From assembly GCA_910587785.1 (NCBI GenBank), contig CAJUOA010000151.1, positions 1 through 5,720 on the forward strand: 5,720 nt of DNA, read 5' to 3'. Positions 1 to 5,316 of the stretch are shown piece after piece. Made by a program: the position numbers and the translations under genes. The notes under the pieces were generated by a model. The model saw only the letters and a program-made list of their open reading frames with translations. It had not been told where the DNA came from and ran no database searches. Source of the stretch: an uncultured Oscillospiraceae bacterium. GTDB lineage: Bacteria; Bacillota; Clostridia; Oscillospirales; Oscillospiraceae. Positions within the stretch are counted from its first letter, which is position 1; every line of letters begins with the position of its first letter.

Positions 1-3
1 CTC

Positions 4-32
4 TTGACAAACCGCCCTCCCTGTGATAAAAT
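4..32 (+). promoter_or_regulatory. Sigma-70/sigma-A promoter with extended -10
   Basis: A perfect -35 hexamer TTGACA lies at 4-9 and a -10 hexamer TAAAAT at 27-32, separated by exactly 17 bp. A TG dinucleotide at 24-25, one base before the -10, makes it an extended -10 element. Transcription would be expected to begin around position 38-41, just before the palindrome that starts at 45. It points at the 111-aa gene at 133. The match is near consensus, so a strong housekeeping promoter is likely. No start site has been measured. Confidence 0.82.
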
Positions 33-44
33 AGCCACACTGAA

Positions 45-120
45 CTTACAATGTTAAAAAAGAGTGGTTATAGAGATGCTCTAGGGCATTGCTATAACCA
101 TTTTTCATTTTCATTGTAAG
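45..120 (+). repeat. 76-nt symmetrical palindrome / leader hairpin, possible attenuator
   Basis: The two 38-nt arms pair in perfect register. CTTACAATG (45-53) pairs with CATTGTAAG (112-120). Positions 56-57 and 60-64 pair with 108-109 and 101-105, two of the latter as G-T. TGGTTATAG (65-73) pairs with CTATAACCA (92-100). Positions 75-79 pair with 86-90 around a 6-nt loop (80-85). Mismatches sit at 54-55, 58-59 and 74. The inner stem is followed by TTTTTCATTTTC, so on its own it resembles an intrinsic terminator in the leader. The outermost right arm ends in the first bases of the ribosome binding site (117-124). It could be an attenuator, a 5' stabilising hairpin, or a small MITE-like insertion; the sequence alone does not decide. 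Confidence 0.75.
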
Positions 121-124
121 GAGG
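117..124 (+). promoter_or_regulatory. Ribosome binding site TAAGGAGG of the 111-aa gene
   Basis: TAAGGAGG is a near-perfect anti-16S match placed 8 nt before the ATG at 133, and it fixes that start. Its first four bases (TAAG) are the last four bases of the upstream palindrome, so folding of the long hairpin would partly mask it. Confidence 0.8.
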
Positions 125-132
125 ACACCCCT

Positions 133-468
133 ATGAACACCAAGAACACTGTCTGCCAGATCCTGCCCGCCGCCATTGCCCGGGAGGAGCTCCGCCTCCG
201 GGCCTCCGGCGAGGCGGAGAAGCTCTCCCGCTCCGTCTCCCGCCGGACCTCCTGCGGCGAGGCCTACCCGGAGTACCGGGAGGAGGTCGCCGCGGACTAC
301 GGCACCGTGGACGAGCTCCTCTTCTGCCAGCAGTGCCGGGCGGCGCTGGAGCGGTGCCTGGCCAACAAGACCGCCGCCCTCCGCTACCGCCGGCGGGATG
401 GCACGGTGCAGACCGTCCGCTTCCGCCGCCTCCCCCAGGGCAGGGTCAAGATCTGGGGGCTCTCCTGA
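133..468 (+). CDS. Small basic protein of unknown function with a CxxC pair (111 aa)
   Basis: I do not recognise this family. The reading frame is supported by a strong promoter, an excellent ribosome binding site 8 nt before the ATG, GC-rich third positions like the neighbouring genes, and a stop (TGA, 466-468) just before a strong hairpin. The protein is arginine-rich, with no signal peptide or membrane segment. Residues about 12-38 look like a charged helix. A second helical stretch (about 47-78) carries a CxxC pair at C65 and C68, with further cysteines at C8, C41 and C75. Residues about 81-111 alternate basic and hydrophobic residues around a DGT turn, as in a beta-hairpin. The cysteines could bind a metal or form disulfides, and the basic tail could contact nucleic acid; both are guesses. 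It is convergent with the arabinose operon and has its own promoter, so a role in arabinose use is not implied. Confidence 0.72.
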   Translation: MNTKNTVCQILPAAIAREELRLRASGEAEKLSRSVSRRTSCGEAYPEYREEVAADYGTVDELLFCQQCRAALERCLANKTAALRYRRRDGTVQTVRFRRLPQGRVKIWGLS

Positions 469-524
469 AAATACACCTCCGGGCCTCCGTCAGACTGCTG
501 ACGGAGGCCCGGAGTGCTTTCAGG
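464..524. terminator. Bidirectional rho-independent terminator between convergent units
   Basis: A perfect 17-bp GC-rich stem (477-493 with 498-514) closes on a 4-nt loop ACTG (494-497). Outside it, CCTGAAA (464-470) pairs with TTTCAGG (518-524), giving an A-tract on one side and a short T-tract on the other. On the minus strand the stem is followed by GTGTATTTTC, which suits termination of the operon 14 nt after the araD stop codon. On the plus strand it is followed by TGCTTTC, a weaker U-tract, for the 111-aa gene, whose own stop codon lies inside the outer arm. Shared use is inferred from geometry. Confidence 0.85.
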
Positions 525-527
525 GGC

Positions 528-1226
528 TTATTTTTTCTGCCCGTAGTAGGCGTTGGGTCCGTGCTTGCGGAGAAAATGCTTGTCCTGGATGCACTGGGGC
601 GCGGGGAGGACATGGGGGTCCACGGCCTCGGTGAACATGGCCATCTTCGCCACCTCCTCCAGCACCACGGAGTGGTACACCGCCTGAGCGGCGTCCTTCC
701 CCCAGGTGAAGGGCCCGTGGTTCCGGCAGATGACCGCCGGGACGTGGACCGGGTCGATGCCCCGCTCCCGGAAGGTCTCCACGATGACGCGGCCGGTGTT
801 GGCCTCATAGTCCGCCTCGATCTCCTCCTCGGTGAGGCTCCGGGCGCAGGGGACGCTGCCGTAGAAGTAGTCGGCGTGGGTGGTGCCGTAAGCGGGGATG
901 TCCCGGCCCGCCTGGGCCCAGGCCACCGCCCGGGGGCTGTGGGTGTGGACGATGCCCCCGATCCGGGGGAATGCGTTGTAGAGCACCAAATGGGTCTTCG
1001 TGTCGGAGGAGGGGTTCAGCGCCCCCTCCACCTGGTTCCCCTCCAGGTCCAGCACCACCAGGTCCTCCGGGCGCAGGTCCTCGTAGTCCACGCCGGAGGG
1101 CTTGATGACAAAGAGCCCTTTTTCCCGGTCGATACCGCTGACATTGCCCCAGGTGTAGGTCACAAGGCCCCGGCGGGGCAGTTCCATATTGGCCTCATAG
1201 ACCTGTTTTTTCAGTTCTCCCAGCAT
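528..1226 (-). CDS. araD: L-ribulose-5-phosphate 4-epimerase (AraD)
   Basis: AraD interconverts L-ribulose 5-phosphate and D-xylulose 5-phosphate by a retro-aldol mechanism, the last step of the L-arabinose pathway, in the cytoplasm. The 232-aa product aligns along its whole length with E. coli AraD (231 aa) as I remember that sequence. Shared stretches include TWGNVS (25-30), KPSGVDY (42-48), GGIVHTH (90-96), GTTHADYFYG (114-123), HGPF (170-173) and KHGPNAYYG near the end. The zinc ligands are visible as D75, H94, H96 and H170; the catalytic D119 and Y228 match E. coli D120 and Y229. The ATG is preceded by GGAGGAGG, 8 nt upstream, inside the 3' end of the kinase gene. Only 3 nt separate the kinase stop from this ATG, so translation is probably coupled. 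It is the last gene of the operon and is followed by the terminator hairpin. The related SgbE/UlaF epimerases are less likely given araA in the same operon. Confidence 0.96.
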   Translation of the reverse strand: MLGELKKQVYEANMELPRRGLVTYTWGNVSGIDREKGLFVIKPSGVDYEDLRPEDLVVLDLEGNQVEGALNPSSDTKTHLVLYNAFPRIGGIVHTHSPRAVAWAQAGRDIPAYGTTHADYFYGSVPCARSLTEEEIEADYEANTGRVIVETFRERGIDPVHVPAVICRNHGPFTWGKDAAQAVYHSVVLEEVAKMAMFTEAVDPHVLPAPQCIQDKHFLRKHGPNAYYGQKK

Positions 1227-1229
1227 GAT

Positions 1230-2807
1230 TTATGCCTCCTCCATGGTCTCCACCGCGGCCCGCTCCACAGGCAGGGCCCGGCGGTAGCGCTCCAAAAACG
1301 CCTCAAAGCCCGCGATGTCGCTCTGGTCCGCTGTGAGGCTGACCACCTTCGCCCCGGCGAAAACCTTCTGGGACAAATAGTCCGGCAGCGTCTCGCCGGG
1401 CTCCTTTCTCAGCAGGTACGCCGCCAGCAGGGCCATGCCGTAGGGCCCGCCCTCCCCGGCGGTCTCCATCACCGATACCGGCGCGCCTACAGCGGCGGAC
1501 AGCATCCTCTGCCCCACGCCGGGGGTCTTGAAGTAGCCGCCGTGGCCGTAGAGGGTGTCGATGCGGACCTTCTCCTCGCCGGTGAGGATGTCCAGGCCGA
1601 TCTTCAGCGTGGCCAGGGCGGAGAGCAGGTGGGTGCGCATGAAGTTGGCCAGGGTCAGCTTCGCCGAGGGCAGGCGGGCGAAGACGGGTCGTCCGGCGTC
1701 CAGGTCCGTGACCCCCTCGCCGGAGAAGTAGTTGTAGCTGAGAAGCCCGCCGCAGTCCGGCTCCCCCTCCAGGGCCTTCTGGAAAAGGAGGGTGTAGAGC
1801 CGGTTCTTGTCCGTCTCCGCCCCCACGGCCCCGGCGAACTCGGCAAAGAGGTCCACCCAGGCGTTGATATCGCTGGTACAGTTGTTGCAGTGGACCATGG
1901 CCACGGTTGCGCCGTCGGGGGTGGTGACCATGTCGATCTCCCGGTGGACGCCCAGGGGCCGGTCCACCACCACCATGGCGAAGTCGCTGGTCCCGGCGGA
2001 GACGTTGCCCGTGCCCACGGCCACGGAGTTGGTAGCGGCCATGCCGGTGCCCGCGTCGCCCTCCGGCGGGGCCAGGGGGATGCCGGGGCGCAATGTCCCG
2101 GTGGGGTCCAGGAGCAGGGCCCCGGCCTCGGTGAGGCGTCCGGCGTCCTGCCCGGCGGCGAGGACCTTGGGGAACACGTCCCGGAAGCGCCAGGAGTACC
2201 CCTTTCCGGCGATGAGGGCGTCGAACTTCTCGACCATGCCCGCCTCAAAGTCCAGGGTGGCGCTGTCGATGGGGAACATCCCCGCCGCCTCGCCGGCGCC
2301 CATCACCTTCTCCCCGGTGAGCCGCCAGTGGATATAGCCCGCCAGGGTGGTGAGGTGGTCCAGCCGTGGAAGGTGCTCCTCGCCGTTCAGCATGGCCTGG
2401 TACAGGTGGGCAACGCTCCAGCGCTGGGGGATGTTGAAGCCGAAGCGCTCCGTCAGACGCTCCGCCGCCTCGCCGGTGATGGTGTTGCGCCAGGTGCGAA
2501 AGGCGGTGAGCGCTTTGCCGTCCCTGTCGAAGGGCAGGTAGCCGTGCATCATGCCGGAGACGCCCAGGGCCCCCACCTCCGTGAGGGGCACGCCGTACTT
2601 CTCCCGCACATCCCGGGCAAGGTCCGCGTAGCAGGCTTGGAGGCCCCGGTGGACCTCCTCCAGGGAATAGGTCCAGATGCCGTCCTCCAGCCGGTTCTCC
2701 CAGTCGAAGCTGCCGGAGGCCGCGGGGACATGGCGCTCGTCGATGAGCACCGCCTTGATCCTGGTGGAGCCGAACTCAATGCCCAGGGTCATGTGTTTGA
2801 GATCCAT
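1230..2807 (-). CDS. FGGY-family sugar kinase, probable L-ribulokinase (AraK type)
   Basis: An ATP-dependent carbohydrate kinase of the FGGY family (525 aa, a usual length). In this operon the expected reaction is L-ribulose to L-ribulose 5-phosphate, between AraA and AraD. The N-terminal phosphate loop is GIEFGSTRIKAVLID (9-23), with glutamate where most FGGY kinases have aspartate (GIDxGT). The sugar-binding region holds GVSGMMHGYLPFD (82-94) and FRTWRN (103-108). The catalytic base should be D251 in GDAGTGM (250-256), followed by a second phosphate loop, GTGNVSAGTS (265-274). The C-terminal ATP domain has GHGGYF (421-426) and METAGEGGPYG (447-457). The sequence is unlike enterobacterial AraB and closer to proteins often labelled xylulokinase. 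A non-orthologous ribulokinase, AraK, has been described in Clostridium acetobutylicum, and this gene may belong with it. The ribosome binding site AAGGAG (2822-2817) uses the last two bases of the preceding gene's stop codon and lies 9 nt before the ATG. A later in-frame ATG at codon 6 is possible but has no better site. Xylulokinase activity remains the alternative. Confidence 0.9.
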   Translation of the reverse strand: MDLKHMTLGIEFGSTRIKAVLIDERHVPAASGSFDWENRLEDGIWTYSLEEVHRGLQACYADLARDVREKYGVPLTEVGALGVSGMMHGYLPFDRDGKALTAFRTWRNTITGEAAERLTERFGFNIPQRWSVAHLYQAMLNGEEHLPRLDHLTTLAGYIHWRLTGEKVMGAGEAAGMFPIDSATLDFEAGMVEKFDALIAGKGYSWRFRDVFPKVLAAGQDAGRLTEAGALLLDPTGTLRPGIPLAPPEGDAGTGMAATNSVAVGTGNVSAGTSDFAMVVVDRPLGVHREIDMVTTPDGATVAMVHCNNCTSDINAWVDLFAEFAGAVGAETDKNRLYTLLFQKALEGEPDCGGLLSYNYFSGEGVTDLDAGRPVFARLPSAKLTLANFMRTHLLSALATLKIGLDILTGEEKVRIDTLYGHGGYFKTPGVGQRMLSAAVGAPVSVMETAGEGGPYGMALLAAYLLRKEPGETLPDYLSQKVFAGAKVVSLTADQSDIAGFEAFLERYRRALPVERAAVETMEEA

Positions 2808-2820
2808 CCGATCACTCTCC

Positions 2821-4092
2821 TTATTTGTTATGATGCGCCTGAAGCAGGGCGCACCCGTGGGCCGGGAGGGAGGCCGTCAGAGCCCCGTCCGCTGCGGAAA
2901 AGCGCTCCCCGGTCCAGAGTTCTTCCGCCGGGACGGTCCCGGACGGGACGCCCAGCTCCTCCAGGGATACGGATACCGTCCGCTCCCGGTCCGAGAGGTT
3001 GAAGAGGGCCGCGCAGAGGCACCCCTCCGGGCTTCGGGAGGCCCACACGGCCTCCTCCCCGGTCCGCCGGACCTGACACCGCTGCCGCGTCGGGTCCAGA
3101 AGGTCCAGAACGCGCCGGTTGGTCAGGAGGGACGCGGTCCGCTCATCCAGGGCCGTCAGGTCCGCCCCCAGCATCAGCGGGGAGCCGAAAACGCACCACA
3201 GCGTCATCATAGTCCTCTGCTCGTCCCACGTCAAGAGGGTGTCCCGCTCCGCGCCGAAGCCCCTCCCTATGCGCCCCAGCGGGAGCATATCGCAGTCCGG
3301 GAAGCACCCGGGGGCGGTGTGCTTCTCCCAGAGCTCGCACCGGGCGAACATGGCCTTCACCAACGCCCAGTCGTCCCAGAAATCGTCGGTGATGCGCCAC
3401 ATATTGGCATATTTCGCGTAGTGCCACGCCTCCCCGATGAGGGCCGGGCCCGGGGAGAGGGAGAGCATCTCCACCTCGTGCCGCGCACCGTAGCGGCCCT
3501 CGCTGAAGGGGCTTGCGCTGCCGGTGTTGCAGATGTCGTCGCACTTGATGAAGTCCACGCCCCAGGAGGCGTAGAGCGCCAGCAGGGAATCGTAGTAGGC
3601 CTGTCCCGCCGGGCAGTCCGCCACACCGTACATGTCCGGATTCCAGCGGCAGATGGAGCCGGGCAGGGCGATCTCGTCCGCCGTCTCGGACCGCCCCAGG
3701 ATGGGGAGCCGCCGGTGGGCCGCGATGCGGGGGATGCCCCGCATGATGTGGATACCGAACTTCAGCCCCAGGCTGTGGACGTACTCCGCCAGCGGCCCGA
3801 AGCCCCGCCCTCCGGCGGAGGAGGGGAAGCGCTCCGGGTCCGGCGTCAGCCGGGCGTATTCGTCCAGGCTCAGCTCCCCGAAGGGCAGGTACTGGTACAT
3901 GTCCCGGCGGGCGTTGGGCCTGCGGGCGTACCATTGGATGTCCACCACCACGTACTCCCAGCCGAAGGGAAGGAGGCGCTTGGCGAGGACCTCAGCGTTG
4001 GAGCGGACCTGGGCCTCGGTGACGGCGGTGTCATAGCAGTCGTAGCTGTTCCAGCCCATGGGGGGCGTGGGGGCAAAAGCGTTTTTGTCCAT
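2821..4092 (-). CDS. GH27 glycosidase, probable intracellular beta-L-arabinopyranosidase
   Basis: A retaining exo-glycosidase of family GH27 (423 aa). The fold signature starts with PPMGWNSYDCY (10-20). The (beta/alpha)8 barrel runs to about residue 325, followed by a C-terminal beta-sandwich. By alignment with human alpha-galactosidase A, the nucleophile is D185 in FIKCDD (181-186) and the acid/base is D237 in WRITDDFWDDW (232-242). In alpha-galactosidases the barrel motif IDDCW has two aspartates, the second bonding the galactose 6-hydroxyl. Here the motif is VDIQWY (50-55), with I52 in that place. Arabinopyranose lacks the hydroxymethyl group, and a bulky residue at this site is, as I recall, reported for the intracellular Geobacillus beta-L-arabinopyranosidase. 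With araA and araD in the operon, release of L-arabinopyranose fits better than galactose. No signal peptide is seen, so it should act in the cytoplasm. The ATG overlaps the previous stop by one base (TGATG), with GGAG 8 nt upstream. The frame stays open upstream to 4392, but that part overlaps the preceding gene and is discarded. Automated annotation may call it alpha-galactosidase. Confidence 0.9.
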   Translation of the reverse strand: MDKNAFAPTPPMGWNSYDCYDTAVTEAQVRSNAEVLAKRLLPFGWEYVVVDIQWYARRPNARRDMYQYLPFGELSLDEYARLTPDPERFPSSAGGRGFGPLAEYVHSLGLKFGIHIMRGIPRIAAHRRLPILGRSETADEIALPGSICRWNPDMYGVADCPAGQAYYDSLLALYASWGVDFIKCDDICNTGSASPFSEGRYGARHEVEMLSLSPGPALIGEAWHYAKYANMWRITDDFWDDWALVKAMFARCELWEKHTAPGCFPDCDMLPLGRIGRGFGAERDTLLTWDEQRTMMTLWCVFGSPLMLGADLTALDERTASLLTNRRVLDLLDPTRQRCQVRRTGEEAVWASRSPEGCLCAALFNLSDRERTVSVSLEELGVPSGTVPAEELWTGERFSAADGALTASLPAHGCALLQAHHNK

Positions 4093-5261
4093 CAGACCGT
4101 CTCCAGATTCCCGATGCCGTAGGAGATTTGCAGGAGCACCGGGCCGCACTGGGTAGGCGCTAACTGCAGGAGCCGCGCACCGTCCTCCACGGTACACATG
4201 CCCATGCTCCACCCGGCCTGGTGGACGCGGGCGTCGTAGCTGACCAGCATGGGGACGCGCTCCCAGGGGCCCTCCCCCAGGCTGTAGCTGACCAGGAAGT
4301 CCCCCGGGTCCCGCAGGCCCACGGGCCCGCTGTCCCGCTTGCCGGAGACGATGATGGTCCCGTTCTCGCCCCCCTGGGGCACCCAGAGGCAATAGGGCAT
4401 ATTGCCCAGGTACATCCCATCGGCGGTCTCGATGCGCTTTCCCCGGTCCTCCGGTTCGCCCCAGTCCACGCCGTCCGGGGAGAAGCGGCAGTAGACGTCG
4501 CAGGTGGGCGTCTCCCCTTGCAGTGTCTGGGCGGCGAAGCAGACGATCTCATAGCACATGAAGTAGCGCCCGTCGGGCAGGCGGGTGACGATGGCCATGC
4601 CGGGGCGCTGTTCGCCGTCGGGGATGGCGCAGACCATCCGCTGTTCGCCCCAGGTCTTGCCGCCGTCCCTGGAGACCGCGACGGCCAGGGTCTGGTTGAA
4701 GCGGCGGTCCGTGTGGGGCCGCTCGTCGGTGTAGACCACGGTCAGGTCCCCGTCTGCGTTGAGGTAGAGGAAGGGCTCCCAGACGGGGCCCAGGGCGTCC
4801 CAGTTGCGCTCAATGGGCGGCCCCCCGGCGCAGATGGAGGAGCGGCACTCCCAGCTCTTCCCCTGGTCCCGGCTGACGAAGAGCAGGAGCTCTGTGGTCT
4901 CAAAGCTCAGAGGGATGGAGTTGCCCGTCAGCAGGAGGGTCCCCGCCGGGAGGTCCGCCACCTGCCGGTCCAGCTCCAGCAGCATGGGCTGGAAGCGCAT
5001 CCCGTGGCCGTTTTTCGTGTCCTCCACCTGACTGTAATATTCCCAGGTCCTGCCGTGGTCCCGGCTGGCGTAGATGGGGAACACCGGCGGCTCTTTGAGG
5101 GTGTAGTGGTCAAAGACGGCCAAAACCAGGCCGTTCTGCTCTCCGGCGTGGTGCAGTTCCACGGGCCGGGGGTAGAGCACCCCGCCGCCGTTGGAGTAGA
5201 TCTCCTCCTGCCGGGGGCTGTAGACCACCCCGGCAGATTCTTTTTTCAGTTTCAGCGCCAT
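4092..5261 (-). CDS. Sialidase-fold six-bladed propeller hydrolase, probable GH93-like exo-arabinanase
   Basis: A 389-aa propeller protein with Asp-box repeats: SRDHGRTW (66-73), SRDQGKSW (130-137), SRDGGKTW (197-204) and a degenerate SPDGVDW (261-267). This is the sialidase superfamily fold, but I do not see the arginine triad of true sialidases. Two segments resemble GH93 exo-alpha-1,5-L-arabinanase: WEPFLYLNADG (161-171) followed by YTDER (177-181), and RPGMAIVTRLPDGRYFMCYE (219-238). E162 and E238 are the candidate catalytic acids; their spacing of 76 residues is close to the 72 between E170 and E242 of Fusarium Arb93A, as I remember it. GH93 enzymes release arabinobiose from linear arabinan. 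Fungal members are secreted, while this one has no signal peptide and should act on imported oligosaccharides. The start is the ATG at 5261 with AAGGAG 6 nt upstream. A longer frame from 5309 has no such site and runs through a hairpin. The stop overlaps the GH27 start by one base. The fold is secure, the GH93 assignment moderate. Confidence 0.85.
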   Translation of the reverse strand: MALKLKKESAGVVYSPRQEEIYSNGGGVLYPRPVELHHAGEQNGLVLAVFDHYTLKEPPVFPIYASRDHGRTWEYYSQVEDTKNGHGMRFQPMLLELDRQVADLPAGTLLLTGNSIPLSFETTELLLFVSRDQGKSWECRSSICAGGPPIERNWDALGPVWEPFLYLNADGDLTVVYTDERPHTDRRFNQTLAVAVSRDGGKTWGEQRMVCAIPDGEQRPGMAIVTRLPDGRYFMCYEIVCFAAQTLQGETPTCDVYCRFSPDGVDWGEPEDRGKRIETADGMYLGNMPYCLWVPQGGENGTIIVSGKRDSGPVGLRDPGDFLVSYSLGEGPWERVPMLVSYDARVHQAGWSMGMCTVEDGARLLQLAPTQCGPVLLQISYGIGNLETV

Positions 5262-5267
5262 ATCCTG

Positions 5268-5273
5268 CTCCTT
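5268..5273 (-). promoter_or_regulatory. Ribosome binding site AAGGAG that fixes the propeller-hydrolase start
   Basis: AAGGAG lies 6 nt before the ATG at 5261 and just after the intercistronic hairpin. It selects this start over the in-frame ATG at 5309, which would add 16 residues of low-complexity sequence encoded by the hairpin. Confidence 0.85.
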
Positions 5274-5283
5274 TTTGACATAC

Positions 5284-5307
5284 GGGGGCGGCGCAGAGGC
5301 CGCCCCC
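5284..5307. repeat. GC-rich intercistronic hairpin between araA and the propeller hydrolase
   Basis: GGGGGCGGC (5284-5292) and GCCGCCCCC (5299-5307) form a perfect 9-bp all-G/C stem with a 6-nt loop. On the minus strand it begins 10 nt after the araA stop codon and ends 10 nt before the AAGGAG site. No U-tract follows on either strand, so a complete intrinsic terminator is unlikely. A role in mRNA 3'-end protection or processing that raises araA levels over the downstream genes is plausible but inferred. Confidence 0.8.
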
Positions 5308-5316
5308 AACCGGCGT

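Noticed and set aside
45..120. CRISPR repeat or tRNA-like element.
   Set aside because: There is only one palindromic unit with no repeat-spacer periodicity, and the fold has no cloverleaf or CCA-type features.
333..3002. Very long plus-strand open frame (889 codons) antisense to araD, the kinase and the GH27 gene.
   Set aside because: It lies opposite three genes with clear family matches and conserved catalytic residues. Its product is low-complexity, rich in Gly, His, Val and Pro, as expected for the antisense of GC-rich codons, and its start is inside the 111-aa gene.
4093..4392. Upstream extension of the GH27 frame by 100 codons.
   Set aside because: The extension overlaps the propeller hydrolase in another frame, is Arg/Gly/Pro-rich and lacks homology. 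GH27 proteins begin near the PPMGWNSY motif, which fits the ATG at 4092 with GGAG 8 nt upstream.
4092..5261. True sialidase (GH33) assignment based on the Asp boxes.
   Set aside because: Asp boxes mark the fold only. The Arg triad was not seen, no sialic-acid genes are nearby, and the GH93-like Glu motifs and ara context fit better.
5262..5309. Upstream start of the propeller hydrolase at 5309 and a possible N-terminal extension.
   Set aside because: The added 16 residues derive from the GC hairpin and spacer, and AAGGAG sits 6 nt before the ATG at 5261.
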